From: an uncultured Bacteroidota bacterium
Lineage (GTDB): Bacteria > Bacteroidota > Bacteroidia > Flavobacteriales_D > Sanyastnellaceae
Reading direction: 5' to 3'
DNA length: 45,570 nt
NCBI GenBank assembly: GCA_903932685.1
Contig: CAIZGX010000054.1
Span: 1 to 45,570, forward strand
Shown here: positions 41,253-45,570 of the stretch, piece by piece
Layout of the letters: each line of letters starts with the position of its first letter
Position numbering within the stretch: position 1 is the first letter of the stretch
Notes under the pieces: generated by a model
Told to the model about the DNA's origin: nothing
Seen by the model: only the letters and a program-made list of their open reading frames with translations
The model's database searches: none
Program-made: the position numbers and the translations under genes

Positions 41253-42095
41253 TTATTTTAAGTGACTTAAGGTAAGCGCCAAACGCTTCTTCATTTCAGT
41301 CCGCTTAACAATGTAGTCAAGGAATCCGTGTTCCAAAACGAACTCAGAACTTTGGAATCCTGCCGGTAAGTCTTTCTTAATGGTTTCCTTCACCACACGT
41401 GGTCCCGCAAATCCTATCAAGGCCTTTGGTTCAGCAATATTTAAATCTCCCAACATCGCGAAAGATGCTGTAACTCCGCCAGTCGTCGGGTCAGTTAAGA
41501 TAGATATATATGGAAGTCCAGCCGCAGCCAACTGGGTCAACTTCGCAGAGGTCTTCGCCATTTGCATCAAAGAGAAGCCTGCTTCCATCATGCGAGCTCC
41601 GCCCGATTTCGAAATACAGATAAAAGGACAGTGAGCCTCAATAGCCTTATCTACGCCCATCGCAAACTTTTCTCCAACAACCGATCCCATGGATCCGCCA
41701 ATAAATGCGAAGTCCATACAGGCAACCACAGCATTCTCATGTTCAATCTTACCAAATCCGACACGCAACGCATCTTTCAATCCGGTTTTTGCAATAGTGG
41801 TTTTAATACGATCCTTGTAATTTTTCGTGTCTGTAAACGTTAGTGGATCGGCACTTTTCATGTGTTCAGCCACTTCAATCCATTCGTGCTCGTCGAAAAA
41901 TATTGAAAAATACTGAAGCGATCCAATTTTCTCGTGATACTCGCAAGCTTCGCAAACCCAATCGTGCTCAGCGTGCTGCTCACTTGTAACGACGTGCTTG
42001 CACTCGGGACATTGGTACCACAAACCCTCTGGAATTTCCTTCTTCTCTTGATTCTGGGTGGTAATACCTTTGTTTTTTCTAGTGAACCAACTCAT
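41253..42095 (-). CDS. accD: Acetyl-CoA carboxylase carboxyltransferase subunit beta
   Basis: Carboxyltransferase half of acetyl-CoA carboxylase, making malonyl-CoA for fatty-acid synthesis. The 280 residues begin with a zinc ribbon (CPEC near residue 29 and CEAC near 48). The crotonase-like core has the CoA-site segments CISKSGGARMMEAGFSLMQM near 157 and ILTDPTTGGVTASFAMLGD near 199. accA is not in this window; in many Bacteroidota it is unlinked. Own promoter upstream, stop 4 bases outside the rpsO promoter. Confidence 0.96.
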   Translation of the reverse strand: MSWFTRKNKGITTQNQEKKEIPEGLWYQCPECKHVVTSEQHAEHDWVCEACEYHEKIGSLQYFSIFFDEHEWIEVAEHMKSADPLTFTDTKNYKDRIKTTIAKTGLKDALRVGFGKIEHENAVVACMDFAFIGGSMGSVVGEKFAMGVDKAIEAHCPFICISKSGGARMMEAGFSLMQMAKTSAKLTQLAAAGLPYISILTDPTTGGVTASFAMLGDLNIAEPKALIGFAGPRVVKETIKKDLPAGFQSSEFVLEHGFLDYIVKRTEMKKRLALTLSHLK

Positions 42096-42118
42096 TCTTT
42101 TGAAATTAGATTAGGTTG

Positions 42119-42154
42119 CAAAAATAGGTAATTCAACTTTAATACGAATCAAAA
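42119..42154 (-). promoter_or_regulatory. accD promoter (TTTTG-N23-TATTTTTG)
   Basis: TTTTG (42154-42150) and TATTTTTG (42126-42119) on the minus strand are 23 bases apart; the ATG follows at 42095. It stands back to back with the promoter for the DUF47 gene. Confidence 0.65.
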
Positions 42155-42167
42155 CAATTTGGTCACA

Positions 42168-42195
42168 TTGAAATAAATTTTTGACCTTACATTCG
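42168..42195 (+). promoter_or_regulatory. DUF47-SDR-amidohydrolase promoter
   Basis: TTG at 42168-42170 and TACATTCG at 42188-42195 are 17 bases apart. The -7 box has one mismatch (C for T). The ATG follows 20 bases later at 42216. Confidence 0.55.
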
Positions 42196-42215
42196 TGCTC
42201 TAAAATTTATGTGAA

Positions 42216-42866
42216 ATGTCCATTAACCTGAATTCGATTCTTCAAGCCTTAGTGCCTAAAGACAAGAAGTGTTTCCCGCTTTTTCAAGCTGCTGTTACAA
42301 ATGCAGTTCGCACTGCGAAAATACTGAAGGAATCATTTGAAGTTGACAGTGTAAAGCGCATGCAGTTGCATAGTGAAATTTATGATTTAGAGCACGTGGG
42401 CGATGATTTGACAGATGCTCTAAAGTTAGAAGTTGAGGCCAATTTCAATGTTCCTTTCGACAGAGAGGAAGTGTATCAATTGGCTATTGTAATTGATGAC
42501 ATCGTAGACGATATGTACGGAGTTTCCAAGCGCATTGAATTGTACAAAATTCATAACATACCCGCTGTTTTTGGTGAAATGGCACAAGTGATTTGGGACA
42601 GCACGAAAGTCTTGGAAGAGTTAATGGAAAACCTGAAGAAATTCAGATATTCAGAGTCAGCGAGAAAGAGAATTGCTGCAATCCGCGAACTAGAGCGTAA
42701 AATGGACGAGCTTCAGGAGACTTCTATCGCGAAGCTATTCAGCGATGGAGCCGATCCCATTGAGCTAATTAAACAACAAGAAGTTTTCGGACTCATGGCA
42801 CGCGCTGAAAAGCGTTGCGAAGAAGCCGCAAGTATTATTGAATCTGTTTTGGTGAAATTCAACTAG
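42216..42866 (+). CDS. DUF47/PhoU-like phosphate transport regulator
   Basis: A 216-residue all-helical protein of the DUF47 family, structurally related to PhoU. Typical segments are LHSEIYDLEHVGDDLTDAL near residue 50 and EVYQLAIVIDDIVDDMYGVSKRIELY near 88 (given in parts), both with metal-binding acidic residues. In most Bacteroidota DUF47 genes precede a Pit-type phosphate permease. Here the next gene, 3 bases on, is an SDR, and no permease is in the window. A role in phosphate homeostasis follows from the family only. Confidence 0.88.
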   Translation: MSINLNSILQALVPKDKKCFPLFQAAVTNAVRTAKILKESFEVDSVKRMQLHSEIYDLEHVGDDLTDALKLEVEANFNVPFDREEVYQLAIVIDDIVDDMYGVSKRIELYKIHNIPAVFGEMAQVIWDSTKVLEELMENLKKFRYSESARKRIAAIRELERKMDELQETSIAKLFSDGADPIELIKQQEVFGLMARAEKRCEEAASIIESVLVKFN

Positions 42867-42869
42867 GCC

Positions 42870-43622
42870 ATGCAAAAGACAGTTTGCATTACGGGAGCAA
42901 GTTCCGGATTTGGAAAATGCACCGCTGAATTATTTTTGAAAAACAACTGGAAGGTCATCGCCCTCGCAAGAAGAATAGAACCTTTGAATGAATTGAAATC
43001 GCTTGCATTAAGCGAGAGTCAGATACTTGTCCATTCTTTAGACGTTCAAAATGAAAAGGAAGTCACGGCGTTTTTTCAATCTCTTCCATCTTCATTCAAA
43101 CAAATAGATGTGCTTTTCAACAACGCTGGATTGTCGCGTGGGAAAGACGAATTGATTCATGCCAATTTAGATCATTGGGAAGAAATGATCGATACCAATA
43201 TCAAAGGTTTCTTGTATGTCGCGAAAGCGGTATTGCCTATCATGAAAGAGCAGGGCAGTGGTTACATTATCAACACAGGTTCTGTAGCCGGAAGAAATTC
43301 GTATGTAGGTGGAAATGTATACGGCGCAACTAAAGCGGCCGTAAAAATGCTTTCGGAGAGTATGCGTTTGGAAGCCGCTGCTTATGGGGTGCGTGTTGGA
43401 GAGATTGCTCCCGGCGCTGCAGAAACAGAATTCAGCATGGTGCGTTTCGATCAGAATAAAGAAACGTCAGATGCTGTATATAAAGGATTCAAGCCGTTGA
43501 ACGGACAAGACATAGCAAATACCGTTTGGTTTTTATCGAATTTACCAGAACACGTCTGCATTCAAGAATTGGTGATTATGCCAACGGCACAACCAAATGC
43601 GAATGTGGTTTATAGAAAATAA
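42870..43622 (+). CDS. Short-chain dehydrogenase/reductase (SDR), YdfG-like
   Basis: A 250-residue classical SDR. TGASSGFGK is near residue 7, NNAG near 88, and the catalytic Tyr and Lys are in VYGATKAAV near 151. The C-terminal part (FLSNLPEHVCIQELVIMPT) matches the YdfG group, which reduces 3-hydroxy acids such as serine and L-allo-threonine semialdehydes; the substrate here is unknown. The 3-base gap to DUF47 and the 1-base gap to the amidohydrolase make a tight operon. Confidence 0.92.
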   Translation: MQKTVCITGASSGFGKCTAELFLKNNWKVIALARRIEPLNELKSLALSESQILVHSLDVQNEKEVTAFFQSLPSSFKQIDVLFNNAGLSRGKDELIHANLDHWEEMIDTNIKGFLYVAKAVLPIMKEQGSGYIINTGSVAGRNSYVGGNVYGATKAAVKMLSESMRLEAAAYGVRVGEIAPGAAETEFSMVRFDQNKETSDAVYKGFKPLNGQDIANTVWFLSNLPEHVCIQELVIMPTAQPNANVVYRK

Positions 43623-43623
43623 A

Positions 43624-45243
43624 ATGCGATATTTTTTAATAGCACTTGTAAGCATCGTATTCGCGAGCTGCTCACCGAAAGAACAAGTAGATCTTATTCT
43701 TCACAACGGAACTTTTCACAGCTTAAATGCCAACAACGACACATACGAAGCTGTTGCAATTCGCGATGGAAAAATAGTGGCTGTTGGTCCTGAAAACGAA
43801 ATTCTCAACGGGTACAAATCTCCTTCCATTTATGATATGGAAAAGAAGCATGTTTACCCCGGATTCATAGATGCTCATGCCCATTTGTTAGGATATTCAC
43901 TAATGAAAAACGATCTCGATTTAGTTGCAACAAATTCATGGAATGAAATCATTGAAAAGCTGAAAGGCTTTCAGAGCAAGCGATCCAGCGGTTGGATTGT
44001 TGGAAGAGGATGGGATCAGAACGATTGGACCTCTCAATCGGAAGGAAATGTCCGCCCAGATGGTATTCCAACGAATTCAGCATTGAATAGTTTATTTCCA
44101 CAAACACCAGTTGTGCTTATTCGCATAGACGGACATGCCGCTATAGCGAACGACGAAGCCATGCGAAGGGCAGGGGTTCAGGTAGAAAATGGGGTGCTGT
44201 TAGACAACGACATGACGAAGGTCTTGAATGCAATTCCACTTGCTTCGAATAAAGAAAAGGCAGCGTTATTAATTGAAGGTCAAAGCGACTGTATAGCTGC
44301 AGGATTAACAACTATCGATGAAGCCGGAATAGATACAGACGATTTGAAAATTATTGATTCACTTCAAAAAAGTGGAGACTTTTATTTGAGAGTTTATGCA
44401 ATGTTGAATGCTTCCGACAAAGACTTTCAATACTGGATGGAAAGAGGTCCAGACACAGCTTCTTCCATGTTGAAAATACGAAGTATAAAGTTCATGGCCG
44501 ATGGCGCGTTGGGCAGTCGTGGAGCCTGCTTGAAAAAAGCTTATGCCGATGTTCTAACGACGAAGGGCGCCTTATTAAATGATCCAGGTTATTTCCGATT
44601 CAGATTCGCAACGGCTTATGCAAGAGGATTTCAAGTATGCACGCACGCCATTGGCGACAGTGCAAATGCGGTTGTGTTGAAGTGGTACGGCGAATTATTA
44701 GAAGGGGTAAACGACAAGCGGTGGAGAATTGAACACGCTCAGGTGGTAGACTCGGCTGATTTTACGTTGTTCCAGCAATACAGTGTCATTCCAAGTGTTC
44801 AGCCCACGCATGCCATTAGCGATGCTCCCTGGGCCATGTCTCGTTTGGGAATATCGCGTTTGAGATATGCATACAATTACAAAAGATTGTTAGGTTATTC
44901 AAATATGTTGGCCTTGGGAACAGACTTTCCAGTTGAAGTCATGGATCCGTTGCGTACGTTTCACACAGCGGTTTTCCGAAAGGAGTTTAAAGAAGGAAGT
45001 GAAACATTCGCAGCGAATGAATCGTTAAGTGCTTTGGAAGCGCTTTATGGAATGACCGTTTGGGCGGCAGTATCGAATTTTGAAGAAGCAGAAAAGGGGT
45101 CAATTGAAGTTGGAAAATTGGCAGATTTCACCGTGTTGAATTTAGATATTTTGAAAGCCTCGGAGAAAGAAATGTTGCGTGCGAAAGTGGATCAAACCAT
45201 CATAAGCGGTGTTGTATTTCGCGGTGGGAAGCGATTGTCATAA
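43624..45243 (+). CDS. Amidohydrolase family lipoprotein (YtcJ-like)
   Basis: About 539 residues starting at the ATG at 43624, one base after the SDR stop. The frame extends 27 bases further upstream, but this start gives a leader and lipobox-like VFASC near residue 16. Metal-dependent hydrolase motifs: GFIDAHAH near residue 88 (HxH), THAIGD near 345, QPTHAISDAPWA near 395 and LGTDFPVEVMDPL near 435. YtcJ-type proteins include N-substituted formamide deformylases, but the substrate here is open. Surface or periplasmic anchoring is likely. Confidence 0.9.
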   Translation: MRYFLIALVSIVFASCSPKEQVDLILHNGTFHSLNANNDTYEAVAIRDGKIVAVGPENEILNGYKSPSIYDMEKKHVYPGFIDAHAHLLGYSLMKNDLDLVATNSWNEIIEKLKGFQSKRSSGWIVGRGWDQNDWTSQSEGNVRPDGIPTNSALNSLFPQTPVVLIRIDGHAAIANDEAMRRAGVQVENGVLLDNDMTKVLNAIPLASNKEKAALLIEGQSDCIAAGLTTIDEAGIDTDDLKIIDSLQKSGDFYLRVYAMLNASDKDFQYWMERGPDTASSMLKIRSIKFMADGALGSRGACLKKAYADVLTTKGALLNDPGYFRFRFATAYARGFQVCTHAIGDSANAVVLKWYGELLEGVNDKRWRIEHAQVVDSADFTLFQQYSVIPSVQPTHAISDAPWAMSRLGISRLRYAYNYKRLLGYSNMLALGTDFPVEVMDPLRTFHTAVFRKEFKEGSETFAANESLSALEALYGMTVWAAVSNFEEAEKGSIEVGKLADFTVLNLDILKASEKEMLRAKVDQTIISGVVFRGGKRLS

Positions 45244-45337
45244 AATAAAACGTAAAAAGTTTTTCCTATAGGACGTTATGTTTGAGCGTGTTGCGTAGAA
45301 GTCGAGAAAATAAATAAAAAATATTTTACTGAAACAC

Positions 45338-45367
45338 TTGCACGGATGAATATTATGAGTACTTTTG
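45338..45367 (+). promoter_or_regulatory. rRNA operon promoter (TTG-N19-TACTTTTG)
   Basis: TTG at 45338-45340 and TACTTTTG at 45360-45367 are 19 bases apart, an exact match to the Bacteroidota consensus. An A/T-rich stretch (45306-45329) directly upstream could serve as an UP-like element. The expected start is near 45371-45374, giving a leader of about 155 nt. Bases 45244-45305 hold nothing I recognise. Confidence 0.85.
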
Positions 45368-45464
45368 CATCCGCTTTAAAGAAACAATGTGGCTTTAAAG
45401 TTAAGAGAAAGTTTAGTAATCGAATCAACGAAGGTTGAAAACGGGATTAAATAAAATAGAAAAA

Positions 45465-45477
45465 GTTCTTTGATATA
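45465..45477 (+). promoter_or_regulatory. boxA-like antitermination sequence in the rRNA leader
   Basis: GTTCTTTGATATA resembles the boxA consensus (TGCTCTTTAACA), which recruits Nus factors to rRNA transcripts. It lies about 50-60 bases upstream of the 16S start. Confidence 0.5.
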
Positions 45478-45527
45478 ATGCAGCAGATAACAGGTTAAAT
45501 TATTGAGCCACAAGATTGAACAATTTA

Positions 45528-45570
<43 letters not shown>

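Noticed and set aside
45244-45305. Possible terminator after the amidohydrolase gene
   Set aside because: No stem of useful length with a T-tract was found; transcription may run on toward the rRNA promoter.

Overview
This is a chromosomal window from a member of the Bacteroidota, most likely Flavobacteriia/Flavobacteriales. Three things point there. Promoters have the Bacteroidota form (TTG, 17-23 bp, TAnnTTTG). RpoD is the short form, about 289 residues. Secreted proteins end in type IX secretion (T9SS) sorting domains, and there is a PorE-like OmpA protein, a type III glutamine synthetase and a Tgt without its zinc site. The window ends about 40 bases into a 16S rRNA gene behind a canonical rRNA promoter. 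Most of it is ordinary core genome with tightly packed, often overlapping genes.

Layout. 1-2061: beta-carbonic anhydrase (cut by the window edge) with a SulP anion transporter. 2092-3609: SF2 helicase. 3704-8458: a four-gene overlapping operon (secreted S9-like protein, tgt, LptF/G permease, SDR). 8623-10818: glnN. 10914-12992: PorE-like OmpA protein. 13045-16090: purM-prfA-pyrF. 16085-16614: ParE/RelE-type toxin-antitoxin pair. 16648-20880: M49 peptidase, pruA, GNAT. 20927-22219: DEAD-box helicase. 22268-26666: a run of four overlapping exported-protein genes (CHAP, endonuclease/exonuclease/phosphatase, di-haem peroxidase, YHYH-T9SS). 26730-28757: rpsA. 28935-31230: T9SS-tagged nuclease-fold protein and a membrane-anchored class A beta-lactamase. 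37731-41149: rpsO-pnp-rpoD. 41253-42095: accD. 42216-45243: DUF47, SDR and amidohydrolase lipoprotein. 45244-45570: rRNA leader and the 16S start.

The unusual part is the accessory segment 31.2-37.7 kb. It holds small, poorly conserved minus-strand genes: two unknowns, an internally deleted KilA-N protein, an Xre-nucleotidyltransferase fusion with its own operator, an L,D-transpeptidase, a lipoprotein and a T9SS serine hydrolase. The gaps between them are filled with arrays of tiny perfect hairpins. Each hairpin has a 2-7 bp stem and mostly a 2-3 nt loop, and hairpins are separated by a fixed spacer, usually exactly 4 or 5 nt. Spacers and outer stem bases are constant within an array. Inner stem pairs vary, but always with compensating changes: TCCC/GGGA, TCCA/TGGA, TCCG/CGGA and TCCT/AGGA all occur in one array. 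About 45 hairpins can be read directly. Almost every array lies just 3' of a minus-strand gene, as its 3' UTR. They have no terminator T-tracts and no CRISPR-type repeats. I do not recognise them as a described element; they are the best candidate here for something new.
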